The notes: a model not told the origin generated them from the letters alone. A stretch of DNA of 64,000 nt from Clostridia bacterium (GCA_017620205.1 JAFZQX010000004.1:1-64000), one strand, 5' to 3'; shown: positions 8,864 to 19,001, numbered from the stretch's first letter. Program-made: numbers and translations.

Positions 8864-11065
8864 CTAATTGATTTTTTTTAATTTTGCATATAACGCAAGA
8901 AGTGTTTTTGTTCCGTCTTTATCAAAAGCTATTTCTATTTTCATGTCGTTTCCGACGGGAACAGCAGTTAAAACAGTTCCTTCGCCGAATTTGCCGTGAA
9001 GCACTCTGTCTCCCGGTGCAAAATCAAATTTTGCGTTTTGCTGCACATCGGGTTTAGCTGTTGTAAAAGTAGGTTTAAATGAAACTGTATTTTCTCTTCT
9101 TTGAGGGATAAAGCTCGGCGCTGCAGATCTTTGCGCAAAGCCGAATTTTTCATCATAGAGCTCCTCCGGAATTTCCTTAGTAAAGCGTGATGGCTTGTTA
9201 GCTGTTGTTGTACCGAAGAGCATTCTTTCTCTTGCGTGCGTTAAATAAAGCTTTTTTTGAGCACGCGTTATTCCCACATAACAAAGTCTTCTCTCTTCTT
9301 CAAGCTCTTCTTTTTCAAACATTGAACGTTGACCCGGAAAAACGCCTTCTTCCATGCCGCAAAGGAAAACAACCGGAAACTCAAGACCTTTTGCACTGTG
9401 AAGAGTCATAAGTGACACGGTATCCTGATCCTCGTCATAATTATCAATATCGGAAACAAGAGAAATATTGTCAAGAAAGTCAGCAAGATTAGGACTTTCA
9501 TTGTCCTTTTCGTAGTTTACGGCAACAGACACAAATTCCTGCAGGTTCTCTACCCTTCCCCTAGCCTCAATGTCATTGGGGTTTACCATATATTGAGCAG
9601 CATATCCTGTCTTATCAAGTACTTCGGATATAAACTCGGATACGCCCATTGAAGATACTTTCTCTCTGAGCGACTCTATTATTTTTATAAAGCCGTCTGC
9701 TGCAGCTGCGGCTGCGGTTGAAAGAATTGCGGAATTATCTCTTAAAAACTCATAAATACTTATTCCGTTTTCCGCGGCAAGCTCTGTTGCTTTATCTGTT
9801 GTTGTCTTCCCTATTTTCCGTTTCGGCTCGTTTATTATTCGAAGCAGGCTTATATTATCTGTTATATTGTTTATAACACGAAGATACGCGATAATATCCT
9901 TAATTTCTTTACTGTCATAAAACCTGTGACCTGCAATAATTCTGTACGGTACAGCTTCATTTATCAGGCGTTCTTCAATCGTTCTTGCCTGGGCGTTCAT
10001 TCTGTATAAAACAGTCATGTCCGAAAACGGTATGTTCTCATACTTATTAAGTCTTTGTATTTCGGACGCTATATACATCGCTTCGTCGCGTTCGTTGTCC
10101 GCATAGTATTTTACGATTTTATCGCCTTTTCCGCTGTCCGTCCACAGTGTCTTTCCTTTTCTTCCCGTATTGTTTTTAATAACACTGTTTGCAGCATCCA
10201 AAATGTTTCCGCTTGAACGGTAATTCTGTTCAAGCCTTATTACAGTGGCGTTCGGAAACGTTTTTTCAAAGCTTAAAATATTCGCTATATTCGCACCTCT
10301 GAATTTATAAATACTCTGATCGTCGTCACCGACAACGCAGAGGTTTTTATATTTTGCGGCAAGAAGTGAAACAAGCTTATACTGGGCGTTGTTAGTATCT
10401 TGATATTCATCAATGTGAATATACATAAACTTGTCCTGATAGTATGAAAGCACTTCAGGACAGTCTAGGAAAAGCTTAACGGTAAGAATAATAAGATCGT
10501 CAAAATCGACACAGTTTGAGGCTTTCAGCTTCTCCTGATAGAGCTTGTATACTTTGCCTATAGCCTCCATTTTGAGGTTCCCGTGATAAGTTGCAATAAA
10601 CTCATCGGGCTCAACAAACTCATCTTTTGCGCTTGAAATATAACTTATACAAAGCGACGGCGAAAAAGTCTTTTCATCGAGATTAAGCTGTTTAACACAG
10701 TCTTTTATAAGCCTTTTCTGATCATCGGAATCATAAATTGTAAAGCCTTTGTCGTAACCTATTTTATCAATATCGCGGCGCAGGATCCTTACGCATGCGG
10801 AATGAAATGTTCTTATCCACATGTCGTCCGCAACATCTCCCAAAAGGCCATGAAGCCTTTCCTTCATTTCTCCTGCCGCTTTATTAGTAAAAGTTATTGC
10901 AAGTATATTCCAAGGCGATATGCCTATTTCGCTGCAAAGATAAGCAATTCTGTATGTAATTACACGCGTTTTTCCGCTGCCGGCGCCCGCAAGTACCAAA
11001 AGAGGTCCCTCAACATGCGTCACAGCCTTATATTGCATCTCGTTTAAATCGTTTATTGCAAACAT
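8864..11065 (-). CDS. pcrA: PcrA/UvrD-type superfamily 1A DNA helicase
   Basis: ATP-driven 3'-5' DNA helicase used in repair and in clearing RNA polymerase and replication conflicts. The 733 residues match PcrA length. The SF1A motifs run in order: Walker A AGAGSGKT near residue 27, DEYQDTN (motif II, DExQ) near 220, GDDDQSIYKFRGA (motif III), QNYRSS (motif IV), VSLMTLHSAKGLEF (motif V) and EERRLCYVGITRA (motif VI). The C-terminal tail ends in the PcrA Tudor-like segment (GDRVLHGKFGEGTV), which binds RNA polymerase in known PcrA. It stands between transketolase and rnfC. Confidence 0.96.
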   Translation of the reverse strand: MFAINDLNEMQYKAVTHVEGPLLVLAGAGSGKTRVITYRIAYLCSEIGISPWNILAITFTNKAAGEMKERLHGLLGDVADDMWIRTFHSACVRILRRDIDKIGYDKGFTIYDSDDQKRLIKDCVKQLNLDEKTFSPSLCISYISSAKDEFVEPDEFIATYHGNLKMEAIGKVYKLYQEKLKASNCVDFDDLIILTVKLFLDCPEVLSYYQDKFMYIHIDEYQDTNNAQYKLVSLLAAKYKNLCVVGDDDQSIYKFRGANIANILSFEKTFPNATVIRLEQNYRSSGNILDAANSVIKNNTGRKGKTLWTDSGKGDKIVKYYADNERDEAMYIASEIQRLNKYENIPFSDMTVLYRMNAQARTIEERLINEAVPYRIIAGHRFYDSKEIKDIIAYLRVINNITDNISLLRIINEPKRKIGKTTTDKATELAAENGISIYEFLRDNSAILSTAAAAAADGFIKIIESLREKVSSMGVSEFISEVLDKTGYAAQYMVNPNDIEARGRVENLQEFVSVAVNYEKDNESPNLADFLDNISLVSDIDNYDEDQDTVSLMTLHSAKGLEFPVVFLCGMEEGVFPGQRSMFEKEELEEERRLCYVGITRAQKKLYLTHARERMLFGTTTANKPSRFTKEIPEELYDEKFGFAQRSAAPSFIPQRRENTVSFKPTFTTAKPDVQQNAKFDFAPGDRVLHGKFGEGTVLTAVPVGNDMKIEIAFDKDGTKTLLALYAKLKKIN

Positions 11066-11097
11066 ATTCTTTCCGTTTCTATAGTCCCATACGCAAC

Positions 11098-11127
11098 CTT
11101 ACGGTGAAACATTTGTTCCACCGTAAG
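11098..11127. other. Stem-loop between transketolase and pcrA
   Basis: CTTACGGTG and CACCGTAAG form a 9-bp stem around a 12-base loop without a clear T run on either side. It may be a weak terminator or an mRNA-stabilising end for the transketolase transcript. Confidence 0.4.
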
Positions 11128-11149
11128 CTTTGCAAGTATTTAAATACTA

Positions 11150-12094
11150 TTACTTTGTTTTCTTTTTAATAGCTCTTTTTGCGGCAGCAGCAATGTCATC
11201 TGCCGTCATCTCATACATCTTGAGTAAAGCAGCAGGCTTACCACTCTTGCCGAATTTGTCTTTAGCACCGATTCTTTCCATGGGCGCAGGGCAGTTTTCA
11301 CAGAGAACTTCAGCAACAGCACTGCCGAGACCGCCGATAATGTTGTGTTCTTCGCATGTTACAACAGCGCCTGTCTTGCTTACTGATTTTGTGATAAGTT
11401 CAGCGTCGATAGGCTTAATTGTATGGATGTTTATTACTTCTGCACGGATACCGTCTGCTTTGAGCATTTCAGCAGCATTAACAGCTTCGGGAACAAGCAG
11501 ACCGTTTGCGATAATTGTAACGTCGCTTCCTTCGGATAAAACGATACCTTTACCAAGTTCAAACTTATATGTAGCGGGATCGTTATATACCGGAACGGAA
11601 AGACGGCCGAATCTGAGATATACGGGACCGTCATGTTCAATAGCAGCGAGAACTGCCGCACGTGCTTCAATAGCATCTGCAGGGCTAATAACTACCATGC
11701 CGGGAAGAGCGCGCATTAAAGCGATATCTTCGAGGCACTGGTGTGTAGCGCCGTCTTCACCAACGGAAATACCTGCGTGAGTAGCGCCAATTTTAACGTT
11801 TAAATGCGGATATGCAACAGAGTTTCTAACCTGTTCAAAAGCTCTGCCTGACGCAAACATTGCAAATGAGCTTGCAAAAACAGTTTTACCGCAGGAAGCA
11901 ATACCTGCAGCTGTTGTAATCATGTTAGCTTCCGCAATACCCATATTTATAAATCTTTCGGGGAATTTCTTTTTGAATGTATCTGTTTTGGTAGACTTAG
12001 AAAGGTCAGCGTCCATTACGACAAAATCATATTTATCGCCAAATTCAGCAAGCGCACTTCCGTAAGCCTCTCTTGTAGCTATTTTATCAGCCAT
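11150..12094 (-). CDS. Transketolase, C-terminal subunit
   Basis: Second half of a split transketolase, an enzyme of the non-oxidative pentose phosphate pathway that moves two-carbon units between sugar phosphates. The 314 residues contain the pyrimidine-binding domain (VVMDADLSKSTKT, GIAEANM with its catalytic glutamate) and the C-terminal transketolase domain (IIANGLLVPEAV). The partner with the diphosphate-binding domain is the next gene upstream, 42 bases away. Splitting into two proteins is common in Clostridia and archaea. A 1-deoxyxylulose phosphate synthase is unlikely because that enzyme is one chain. Confidence 0.9.
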   Translation of the reverse strand: MADKIATREAYGSALAEFGDKYDFVVMDADLSKSTKTDTFKKKFPERFINMGIAEANMITTAAGIASCGKTVFASSFAMFASGRAFEQVRNSVAYPHLNVKIGATHAGISVGEDGATHQCLEDIALMRALPGMVVISPADAIEARAAVLAAIEHDGPVYLRFGRLSVPVYNDPATYKFELGKGIVLSEGSDVTIIANGLLVPEAVNAAEMLKADGIRAEVINIHTIKPIDAELITKSVSKTGAVVTCEEHNIIGGLGSAVAEVLCENCPAPMERIGAKDKFGKSGKPAALLKMYEMTADDIAAAAKRAIKKKTK

Positions 12095-12136
12095 TTTATA
12101 TTCATTCCTTTCTCGTTAATTCAAAATTACAGTATA

Positions 12137-12961
12137 TTACTCTGCTCCGAGTTCTTTCATAGCTTGGTTGTATTCTTCTTCATTGGGAGCTTTGCCGTGC
12201 CATCCAGCCTGGTTTTCCATGAAGGAAACGCCTTTACCTTTAACGGATTTAGCAACGATAGCTGTGGGTTTTCCTTTTGTAGCTTTAGCTGCAGAAACTG
12301 CTGCTTCAATGCTGTCAAAATCATGAGCGTCGCATGTTAAAACGTTCCAGCCGAAAGCTTCAAACTTCTTGTCGATAGGTGTCGGGTTCATAACTTTTGT
12401 GATGTCACCGTCTATCTGGAGACCGTTGAAGTCAACAAAAATTGTAAGGTTGTCGAGGTTATACTGAGCTGCAAACATAGCTGCTTCCCATACCTGACCT
12501 TCTTCAATTTCACCGTCACCTAAAATAGCATATACTCTGTAATCTTTTTTATCGAGTTTTCCGGCCATTGCCATACCGCCGGCAGCGCACACGCCCTGAC
12601 CGAGTGAACCGGTTGACATATCAACACCGGGAACTTTCTTCATATCGGGGTGACCTTCAAGATGGCTGTCAATACTGCGGAAACCTTTAAGATCTTCTAC
12701 CGGGAAATAACCTCTTTCTGCCAAAACAGCGTAGAGCGCGGGAGCGCAGTGTCCTTTACTCATAACAAATCTGTCTCTGTCGGCCATTTTCGGGTTTTTC
12801 GGATCAACATTCATTTCTTCAAAATAAAGATATGCAAGAATGTCTGCCGTTCCGAGTGAGCCGCCCGGATGTCCGGAGCTGGCGCTATAAACCTCTGTAA
12901 TTATGTCGCGACGAATATTCTGTGCAACTTTGGCAAGCTTATCCTTTTTTGCTTGTTCCAT
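12137..12961 (-). CDS. Transketolase, N-terminal subunit
   Basis: The thiamine-diphosphate half of a split transketolase, 274 residues. The ThDP/Mg motif starts at GDGEIEEGQVWEAAMFA and continues to the FVDFNGLQIDG asparagine. SSGHPGGSLG near the N-terminus carries the family's substrate-facing histidine, and MSTGSLGQG is the usual cofactor loop. It is the first gene of the pair; the ribosome site is an AGGATG-like sequence. It works only with the C-terminal subunit encoded directly downstream. Confidence 0.91.
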   Translation of the reverse strand: MEQAKKDKLAKVAQNIRRDIITEVYSASSGHPGGSLGTADILAYLYFEEMNVDPKNPKMADRDRFVMSKGHCAPALYAVLAERGYFPVEDLKGFRSIDSHLEGHPDMKKVPGVDMSTGSLGQGVCAAGGMAMAGKLDKKDYRVYAILGDGEIEEGQVWEAAMFAAQYNLDNLTIFVDFNGLQIDGDITKVMNPTPIDKKFEAFGWNVLTCDAHDFDSIEAAVSAAKATKGKPTAIVAKSVKGKGVSFMENQAGWHGKAPNEEEYNQAMKELGAE

Positions 12962-13022
12962 TTTACTTCATCCTTTCAGTATTTATATTTATTATTAAAC
13001 TGCTTATTGCATTTTACAGCAG

Positions 13023-13433
13023 TTATAATGCTTGCTTTGATTTCTGCTCACAAAGAGCTTTGTATATAACTTCCATAAGCTCTTCAATACGTCCTTTTTC
13101 GCCTTTAATATAAAGATAACCCATAAGGGCTTCAATACCCGTTGCGTATCTGTAATGCGTAACATCGGCATTTTTCGGCGTCGTCTGGCTTTTTGCATTT
13201 CTGCCGCGTTTTAAAACAGACATTTCCTCGTCTGTCAGCATATTTTCTATTATGTGAAACGCGTTAAACTGTGACTCTGCACAAACAAAATATGTAGATT
13301 CATTGTGAAGGCGTGACGGCTGTGCGTTAGCCTCGCCTATCAGCTTACTTCTTATAAAAAGTTCATACACCGCATCGCCTATATATGCCAAAACAAGCGG
13401 TGAATATTCATTTATATTAAGACTAAACTCCAT
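13023..13433 (-). CDS. mrnC: Mini-ribonuclease III
   Basis: A 136-residue RNase III catalytic domain without the double-stranded RNA-binding domain. In Bacillus this enzyme trims 23S rRNA ends. The signature YIGDAVYELFIRSKL near residue 16 carries the catalytic aspartate, and ATGIEALMGYLYI has the second acidic residue. Mini-III genes commonly sit directly after cysS, as here (12 bases downstream), which supports the call. Confidence 0.94.
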   Translation of the reverse strand: MEFSLNINEYSPLVLAYIGDAVYELFIRSKLIGEANAQPSRLHNESTYFVCAESQFNAFHIIENMLTDEEMSVLKRGRNAKSQTTPKNADVTHYRYATGIEALMGYLYIKGEKGRIEELMEVIYKALCEQKSKQAL

Positions 13434-13445
13434 ATTTTCCTCGTT

Positions 13446-14825
13446 TTATGCTTTCTTGTGCCATTTAACGCCTTCTCTTGTATCTTCCAGGACAATACCC
13501 ATTTTGTCAAGCCTGTCGCGGATTTCATCGGCTTTAGCAAAATCGCGTGCTTTTCTTGCCGCCTGTCTTTCTTCAATAAGAGCTTCAACATCGGCGTCAA
13601 TACTCGTATCGGCTGTTTTATTTAAAAGATTTAAAACTCCGCCAATTTCGTTTATAAGCGATAACGCAGCAGACAGTTCTGTTTTATCGGCGTTTTCGGC
13701 AAGAGCCGTGTTTGCCGCCTTTGTTACTTCAAACAAAACGGATATGGCGTCTGCCGTATTTATATCGTCATCCATGGCGTCTATAAACTTTTGCTTTAAC
13801 TCTTTGAATGTTTCGCTGGAATCTACATTCCCGGGCTCTGTTACTTCCTCAAGTCTGTACTTGCAGTTATAAATTCTGTCAAGGCCCGCTTTTGCAGCAC
13901 CCATAAGCTCATCGCTGAAGTTTATCGGGCTTCTGTAATGCGCGGAAAGCATGAAGAATCTTATTACTTCATAATCATATTTCTGCGCTATATCACGAAC
14001 GGTAAAGAAATTACCGAGCGATTTTGACATTTTAACATTGTCAACGTTTATGTAACCGTTGTGAAGCCAGTAATGCGCGAACGGTTTTCCGTTTGCAGCT
14101 TCACTTTGAGCTATTTCGTTTTCATGGTGCGGAAAAATCAGGTCACGGCCGCCGCTGTGGATGTCTATTGTTTCGCCCAAATATTTGTTAGCCATGGCGC
14201 TGCATTCAATATGCCAGCCGGGTCTGCCCTTTCCGAACGGGCTGTCCCAAGCTATTTCATCTTCCGTCTTCTGCGCTTTCCAGATTGCAAAATCCATAGG
14301 ATCCTGCTTTCTTTCGTCAACACCTATTCTGGCGCCGGCTTCAAGCTCTTCAAGCGGCTGATGACTCAGTTTTCCGTATCCTTTAAATTTCTTTGTTGAA
14401 AAATACACGTCTCCGTCTACAACGTACGCATATCCAAGGTCAACGAGCTTTTTGCACATAGCAATTATTTCACTAATATTCTCTGTGGCTCTCGGATGCA
14501 CGGATGCATGTCCTATCCCGAGGCCCTCTGCATCCACAAAATACTCTTTAATGTACTTCTCGGCTATTTCAGGAACAGTACTCTGTTCTTCAGCCGCGCG
14601 TTTTATAAGCTTATCATCAACATCCGTAAAGTTCTGAACAAAAGTAACTTTATAACCTCTGTATTCAAAATAACGGCGGAGCGTGTCAAAAATTATAAAA
14701 GGGCGTGCGTTTCCTATGTGAAAATAGTTATAAACCGTAGGACCGCAAGAGTACATCTTGACTTCGTCCTTATTAATCGGAATAAACTCTTCTTTTTTAG
14801 CTGTAAGAGTATTATATAGCTTCAA
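13446..14825 (-). CDS. cysS: Cysteinyl-tRNA synthetase
   Basis: Charges tRNA-Cys with cysteine. The 459 residues are the usual length. Class I signatures are present: HIGNAR (HIGH-like) near residue 37 and KMSKSLGN (KMSKS) near 265. Zinc ligands are visible as CGPTVY near residue 27, HIECSAMA near 205 and the [11 protein letters not shown] stretch. It overlaps the end of cysE by four bases (ATGA), so serine acetylation for cysteine synthesis and cysteine charging are translated together. Confidence 0.96.
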   Translation of the reverse strand: MKLYNTLTAKKEEFIPINKDEVKMYSCGPTVYNYFHIGNARPFIIFDTLRRYFEYRGYKVTFVQNFTDVDDKLIKRAAEEQSTVPEIAEKYIKEYFVDAEGLGIGHASVHPRATENISEIIAMCKKLVDLGYAYVVDGDVYFSTKKFKGYGKLSHQPLEELEAGARIGVDERKQDPMDFAIWKAQKTEDEIAWDSPFGKGRPGWHIECSAMANKYLGETIDIHSGGRDLIFPHHENEIAQSEAANGKPFAHYWLHNGYINVDNVKMSKSLGNFFTVRDIAQKYDYEVIRFFMLSAHYRSPINFSDELMGAAKAGLDRIYNCKYRLEEVTEPGNVDSSETFKELKQKFIDAMDDDINTADAISVLFEVTKAANTALAENADKTELSAALSLINEIGGVLNLLNKTADTSIDADVEALIEERQAARKARDFAKADEIRDRLDKMGIVLEDTREGVKWHKKA

Positions 14826-15472
14826 TTCTGTTCCTCCTTGCCGGAATCACTGTTATTATCAATTTGTTTTTCAAGTTTTTCAATTCTGTAAAGAAGCCTG
14901 CAAAGCTCCTGCGCAACAGGGTCAGGTATGTGAACCCAGTCAAGATCGACGCGTTCCGAGCCTTTTTTAACTGTTCTTCCGGGTACGCCGACGCATGTCG
15001 AATTAGCTTCTACTTCCGATAAAACGACTGCGTTTGCAGCGATTTTAGCATTATCGCCGACACGGAAGGGCCCTAGAATTTTAGCGCCGGCACCTATAAG
15101 CACGTTATTGCCTATTGTCGGATGACGTTTGCCTGTTTCTTTTCCGGTACCGCCGAGCGTAACTCCCTGATAAATTGTTACGTCATCCCCTATCTCGGTT
15201 GTTTCGCCTATGACAACACCCATACCGTGATCAATCAAAAGACCTTTGCCGATTTTAGCGCCCGGGTGAATTTCAATACCTGTGAAAAAGCGCGAAACCT
15301 GAGATATGAGTCTTGCTAAGAAATAACATTTACATTTATAGAAAAAATGTGCAGGACGGTGCAAAATTACTGCCCACAAGCCCGGATACAACAAAAAGAC
15401 CTCAATGGGATTTCTTGCCGCAGGGTCTCTGTCCATTATTGATTTTATGTCATACACGAGATTTTTGCACAT
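14822..15472 (-). CDS. cysE: Serine O-acetyltransferase
   Basis: Makes O-acetylserine from serine and acetyl-CoA, the first step of cysteine synthesis. The 216 residues hold a short N-terminal helical region ([17 protein letters not shown]) and a left-handed beta-helix of hexapeptide repeats ([20 protein letters not shown], then [26 protein letters not shown]). The catalytic aspartate/histidine pair of the family lies in LIDHGMG. It is the first gene of the cysE-cysS-mrnC group and has its own promoter. No T-box leader is visible. Confidence 0.95.
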   Translation of the reverse strand: MCKNLVYDIKSIMDRDPAARNPIEVFLLYPGLWAVILHRPAHFFYKCKCYFLARLISQVSRFFTGIEIHPGAKIGKGLLIDHGMGVVIGETTEIGDDVTIYQGVTLGGTGKETGKRHPTIGNNVLIGAGAKILGPFRVGDNAKIAANAVVLSEVEANSTCVGVPGRTVKKGSERVDLDWVHIPDPVAQELCRLLYRIEKLEKQIDNNSDSGKEEQN

Positions 15473-15500
15473 TGTAAACTCCCTAAAAACACTTCTTATT

Positions 15501-15529
15501 ATTATACTATACTATCTTTAAAAATACAA
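15501..15529 (-). promoter_or_regulatory. SigA-type promoter of cysE-cysS-mrnC
   Basis: On the minus strand TTGTAT (15529-15524) and TATAAT (15506-15501) are separated by 17 bases, just upstream of cysE. The leader is too short for a riboswitch. Confidence 0.6.
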
Positions 15530-15555
15530 CAGTTATTTTACACAAAAAACAAATT

Positions 15556-16755
15556 TTAATCTCTGAAATATAAATCCCTTGTGTAAACCTTATTTAAAAC
15601 ATCGTCAAGTTCGCTGTTGTAGCGGTTTGCCACTATAACGTCGGCTTTCATTTTGAACTCATACAAATCTTTATAGACTTTGGAATTAAAGAACCGTTCT
15701 TCGTTATATGTAGGCTCGTAAATAACTATCTCAACGCCCTTTGCTTTAATGCGCTTCATAACACCCTGCACAGAGCTTTCTCTAAAGTTGTCACTACCTG
15801 ATTTCATTGTCAGGCGGTAGATTCCGACAACGGGGTTTTTCTTTTTTCCGAAGCCCGCTATCTTTAATATCTGGCTGGCAATAAAGTCTTTTCTGGTTGT
15901 ATTGGCGTCGACGACAGCTCCGATAAGGTTTTGAGGAACGTTGTTATAGTTAGCCATAAGCTGTTTCGTGTCCTTCGGAAGGCAGTAACCGCCGTAACCG
16001 AAAGAAGGATTATTATAGTGATTCCCGATTCTGGGGTCAAGTCCGACTCCATCAATAATATCTTTAGAATTGAGGCCTCTGAGCTCTGCATATGTGTCAA
16101 GCTCGTTGAAAAAAGATATTCTTAAAGCTAAATATGTGTTTGAAAAGAGTTTTATGGCCTCGGCCTCGGCAAGGCCCGTATAAACCACGGGGATTGTCTC
16201 TTTAACAGCTCCTTCACGAAGCAGCGCAGCAAACTGCTCGGCTTTTTTCTTCAACCGTACGTCATTCGGCGCGCCTACAATTATTCTTGAAGGATAGAGA
16301 TTATCGAAAAGGGCTCTTCCTTCTCTTAAAAACTCCGGTGAAAACAAAATGTTTTCGAATCCAAGCTTTTCCCGAAGCTGATCGGTATATCCTACCGGTA
16401 CTGTTGATTTAATAATTATAACAGCGTCCGGATTATATTTTATAACAAGTTTGCATACTGTTTCAACAGAAGTTGTATCAAAGTAGTTTAATTCCGGATC
16501 ATAGTTGGTTGGCGTTGAAACAACAACAAACTCGGCATCTGTATAAGCTTCTTCTGCATCCAGCGTTGCCTTGAGGTTCAGTTTTTTGTTTTTAAGATAC
16601 TCCTCTATATCACAATCGACTATAGGAGATATCTTATTGTTTATCATATTTACCTTCTCAGGCAAAATATCAACAGCATAAACATTATTATTTTGCGAAA
16701 GTAAAACAGCATTTGAGAGGCCGACGTATCCCGTTCCGGCAATTGCAATCTTCAT
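15556..16755 (-). CDS. ugd: UDP-glucose 6-dehydrogenase
   Basis: Oxidises UDP-glucose to UDP-glucuronate with two NAD+, for surface polysaccharides. The 399 residues match the short E. coli-type enzyme along their length. Visible are the Rossmann loop GTGYVGLS at residue 7, STVPVGYT, the EFLREG motif, the catalytic-cysteine motif [15 protein letters not shown] near residue 250, and [10 protein letters not shown] in the C-terminal domain. I use the ATG at 16755 (MKIAIAGTG): the GTG nine bases upstream lies within the AAGAGGTGG ribosome site. The gene stands alone behind its own promoter. Confidence 0.94.
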   Translation of the reverse strand: MKIAIAGTGYVGLSNAVLLSQNNNVYAVDILPEKVNMINNKISPIVDCDIEEYLKNKKLNLKATLDAEEAYTDAEFVVVSTPTNYDPELNYFDTTSVETVCKLVIKYNPDAVIIIKSTVPVGYTDQLREKLGFENILFSPEFLREGRALFDNLYPSRIIVGAPNDVRLKKKAEQFAALLREGAVKETIPVVYTGLAEAEAIKLFSNTYLALRISFFNELDTYAELRGLNSKDIIDGVGLDPRIGNHYNNPSFGYGGYCLPKDTKQLMANYNNVPQNLIGAVVDANTTRKDFIASQILKIAGFGKKKNPVVGIYRLTMKSGSDNFRESSVQGVMKRIKAKGVEIVIYEPTYNEERFFNSKVYKDLYEFKMKADVIVANRYNSELDDVLNKVYTRDLYFRD

Positions 16756-16790
16756 AAAATCCACCTCTTAAATTATAATGTAACCCTTTT

Positions 16791-16819
16791 AATATAACAT
16801 ATTAACGCTTTAATGTCAA
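16791..16819 (-). promoter_or_regulatory. SigA-type promoter of ugd
   Basis: TTGACA (16819-16814) and TATATT (16796-16791) on the minus strand are 17 bases apart, upstream of ugd. It is divergent from the tRNA promoter. Confidence 0.65.
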
Positions 16820-16885
16820 TATTTTAAAATACAACATATGCACTTTTTTCTAAACGATAAAATTGCAAAAATACAAAAATAGCTC

Positions 16886-16914
16886 TTGAAAACCGAGTAA
16901 AATTCTGTTATAAT
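16886..16914 (+). promoter_or_regulatory. SigA-type promoter of tRNA-Pro
   Basis: TTGAAA (16886-16891) and TATAAT (16909-16914) with a 17-base spacer, ending 17 bases before the tRNA. Confidence 0.7.
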
Positions 16915-16931
16915 ATTGTATTGAACGAAAA

Positions 16932-17008
16932 CGGGATTTAGCGCAGTTTGGTAGCGCACATGGTTTGGGACCATGGGGCCGGGGGTTCGAATCCCTCAAT
17001 CCCGACCA
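16932..17008 (+). tRNA. tRNA-Pro (anticodon UGG)
   Basis: A full cloverleaf can be drawn. The acceptor stem CGGGATT pairs with AATCCCG, and the D-arm has GCGC on both sides. The anticodon stem CATGG/CCATG holds the loop TTTGGGA with anticodon TGG at 16966-16968, and the T-arm has the TTCGAAT loop. The terminal CCA is encoded (17006-17008). The UGG anticodon reads CCA, CCG and, by wobble, other proline codons. Confidence 0.96.
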
Positions 17009-17037
17009 CACTGCAGATGATACTCTGCAACAAATCT

Positions 17038-17061
17038 GTCGCACAATGTGCGGCATTTTTT
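17038..17061 (+). terminator. Terminator between tRNA-Pro and the PfkB gene
   Basis: GTCGCAC and GTGCGGC form a 7-bp stem with an AAT loop, followed by ATTTTTT. The T run abuts the TAAGGAGGT ribosome site of the next gene, so only read-through transcripts or a separate start would express that gene. Confidence 0.65.
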
Positions 17062-17073
17062 AAGGAGGTATAC

Positions 17074-18021
17074 ATGCTTGATTTAGCTTGTGTTGGAATT
17101 ATGGTTGCGGACGTTATAACGAAACCCGTAGATTCAATACCCGAAAAAGGGCTTTTGGCAAAGGTTGACAGCATAGAGCTCTTTAACGGCGGAAATGCAA
17201 TGACCGCCGCTTTAAACAGTGCAAAACTCGGCGCACGATCCGCCGTTATCGGAAAAATCGGAAACGATTTTTTCGGAAAATTCTTAAAAGAAAAGCTTCA
17301 GATGGGAAACGTCGTAACCGATGGTGTTTCGGTTGACGACACCGTTCAGACTTCCGCGTCAGTCGCACTTTCTTCTTCAGACGGAGAAAGAACATTTCTT
17401 CACTGCGTAGGCGCAAACGGAACTTTTTCGATTGACGACATCAACCGTGACATTATAGATGACGCGAAAATTGTTTTCGTAACAGGTACATTTCTCCTTA
17501 AAACTTTTGACGGCGAGCAAACGGCACTATTCTTAAAAGAGTGCAAAGAGAAAGGCAAAATTACAGCTCTGGATGTTTGTTGGGACAGCAGCAACAGGTG
17601 GAACGAGCTGCTTGACAGCGCTATGCCCTATATAGATATTTTCATGCCCAGCATCGACGAAGCAGTAAAACTTGCCGGCGGTGAAGAAGACCCGGACAAG
17701 ATTGCTGACATTTTCTTCAACAAAGGTGTGAAAAAAGTTGTTATAAAACTCGGCAGTAAAGGCTGTTATCTGCGAGAAAGCAAAGAAAGTGCGGCTATTA
17801 TACTGCCCTGCTATAAAAACGTTAAAGTAGTAGACACAACAGGAGCAGGTGACAGTTTCTGCTCAGGCTTTTTAACAGGTGTTGCAAAAGGCTTTACCTT
17901 TGAAGAATGCGGACGGTTTGCAAATGCCGTAGGCGCACACTGCGTGTCGGCGCAAGGCGCAACCACAGGTATTAAGCCGATGGAAGATATACTTAAATTT
18001 ATGGAGGAGAACAAACAATGA
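17074..18021 (+). CDS. PfkB family carbohydrate kinase
   Basis: A 315-residue sugar kinase of the ribokinase/PfkB family that phosphorylates a sugar with ATP. The start at 17074 follows a TAAGGAGGT ribosome site at a good distance. The first family signature is present as the GGNAMTAALNSAKLG stretch near residue 38 with a GKIGNDFFG loop. The second is DTTGAGD at residues 254-260, whose last aspartate (D260) is the catalytic base. The exact sugar cannot be read. The stop overlaps the next gene, a mannitol-1-phosphate dehydrogenase, by four bases (ATGA), so a role in fructose or polyol metabolism is likely. Confidence 0.9.
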   Translation: MLDLACVGIMVADVITKPVDSIPEKGLLAKVDSIELFNGGNAMTAALNSAKLGARSAVIGKIGNDFFGKFLKEKLQMGNVVTDGVSVDDTVQTSASVALSSSDGERTFLHCVGANGTFSIDDINRDIIDDAKIVFVTGTFLLKTFDGEQTALFLKECKEKGKITALDVCWDSSNRWNELLDSAMPYIDIFMPSIDEAVKLAGGEEDPDKIADIFFNKGVKKVVIKLGSKGCYLRESKESAAIILPCYKNVKVVDTTGAGDSFCSGFLTGVAKGFTFEECGRFANAVGAHCVSAQGATTGIKPMEDILKFMEENKQ

Positions 18022-19001
18022 AAGCTGTAATTTACGGCGGCGGAAATATCGGCCGCGGATTTTTGGGACAATTGCTTTATGAAAGCGGATACGAAACTGT
18101 ATTTATTGATGTTAACAAAGAACTTATTGATGCCATCAATAAAGACAATTCCTACAATATCAAAATAGTATGTAACGAATATCAAAAAGAGGTTACGATT
18201 AAAAATGTAAGTGCGGTTCATTCGGACGATGCTGTACCGGAGATAGCTTCAGCTGATATTATCTTTACATCTGCGGGCGTAAACGTACTCCCCTACATCG
18301 CACCCGTTATAAAGAAGGGACTTGAGCAGAGAAAAACAGGCGTTGACATTATTATATGCGAAAACCTCATCGGTGCGGATAAATACCTCCGCGATTTAAT
18401 TCAGCCTACAGGCAATGTAGGTTTTGTTGAAGCCAGCGTTGGCAGAATGGTTCCCGTCATGACAGACGAAATGCGCGAAGGCTCCGTTACGAAAGTATGG
18501 GTTGAGCCATTCTGTACTCTGCCTGTCGACAAAGATGCATTTAAAAACCCGATTCCCGATATCAAAGGCATGGTTCCGAGTACACCTTTTGAATATCACA
18601 TTCAAAGCAAGCTCTACCTCCACAACATGGGTCACGCTATTGCGGCTTATCTCGGCATGGAAAAAGGCTATACATATATTTGGGAAGCAATGGAAGACGC
18701 TGATATCGCAGCAACAGTTAAAGACGCTATGTATTCTTCCGTTAAAGCGCTTCATCTTGAACACGGGGTTCCGGAAGAAGAAGTTAAAGCATACGCAGAC
18801 AACCTTATGGAGCGCTTTAAAAACAGATATTTAGGCGATACAACAAAACGTGTAGGCAGAGACGCAAGACGTAAACTCATGCCAGACGACAGACTCCTTG
18901 GCGCTTTAACACTTTGCCAGAAATATAACATTCCGGGCGACAGTATCAAGAAAGGCATCATGGCTGCTCTTGACCATTTATACGAAGGAGAAACAAAATA
19001 A
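18018..19001 (+). CDS. Mannitol-1-phosphate 5-dehydrogenase family protein
   Basis: A 327-residue NAD-dependent polyol dehydrogenase that would interconvert mannitol 1-phosphate and fructose 6-phosphate. The N-terminal GGGNIGRGFLG loop is the MtlD NAD-binding signature, and a C-terminal helical domain (HNMGHAIAAYLG, KRVGRDARRKL) matches the family. It is translationally coupled to the PfkB kinase. E. coli MtlD is longer (382), so this is a compact member and the substrate is inferred. No mannitol PTS gene lies nearby. Confidence 0.78.
   Translation: MKAVIYGGGNIGRGFLGQLLYESGYETVFIDVNKELIDAINKDNSYNIKIVCNEYQKEVTIKNVSAVHSDDAVPEIASADIIFTSAGVNVLPYIAPVIKKGLEQRKTGVDIIICENLIGADKYLRDLIQPTGNVGFVEASVGRMVPVMTDEMREGSVTKVWVEPFCTLPVDKDAFKNPIPDIKGMVPSTPFEYHIQSKLYLHNMGHAIAAYLGMEKGYTYIWEAMEDADIAATVKDAMYSSVKALHLEHGVPEEEVKAYADNLMERFKNRYLGDTTKRVGRDARRKLMPDDRLLGALTLCQKYNIPGDSIKKGIMAALDHLYEGETK

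Noticed and set aside
15473-15555. T-box or SAM riboswitch before cysE
   Set aside because: The gap is 83 bases including the promoter, with no specifier loop or T-box sequence.
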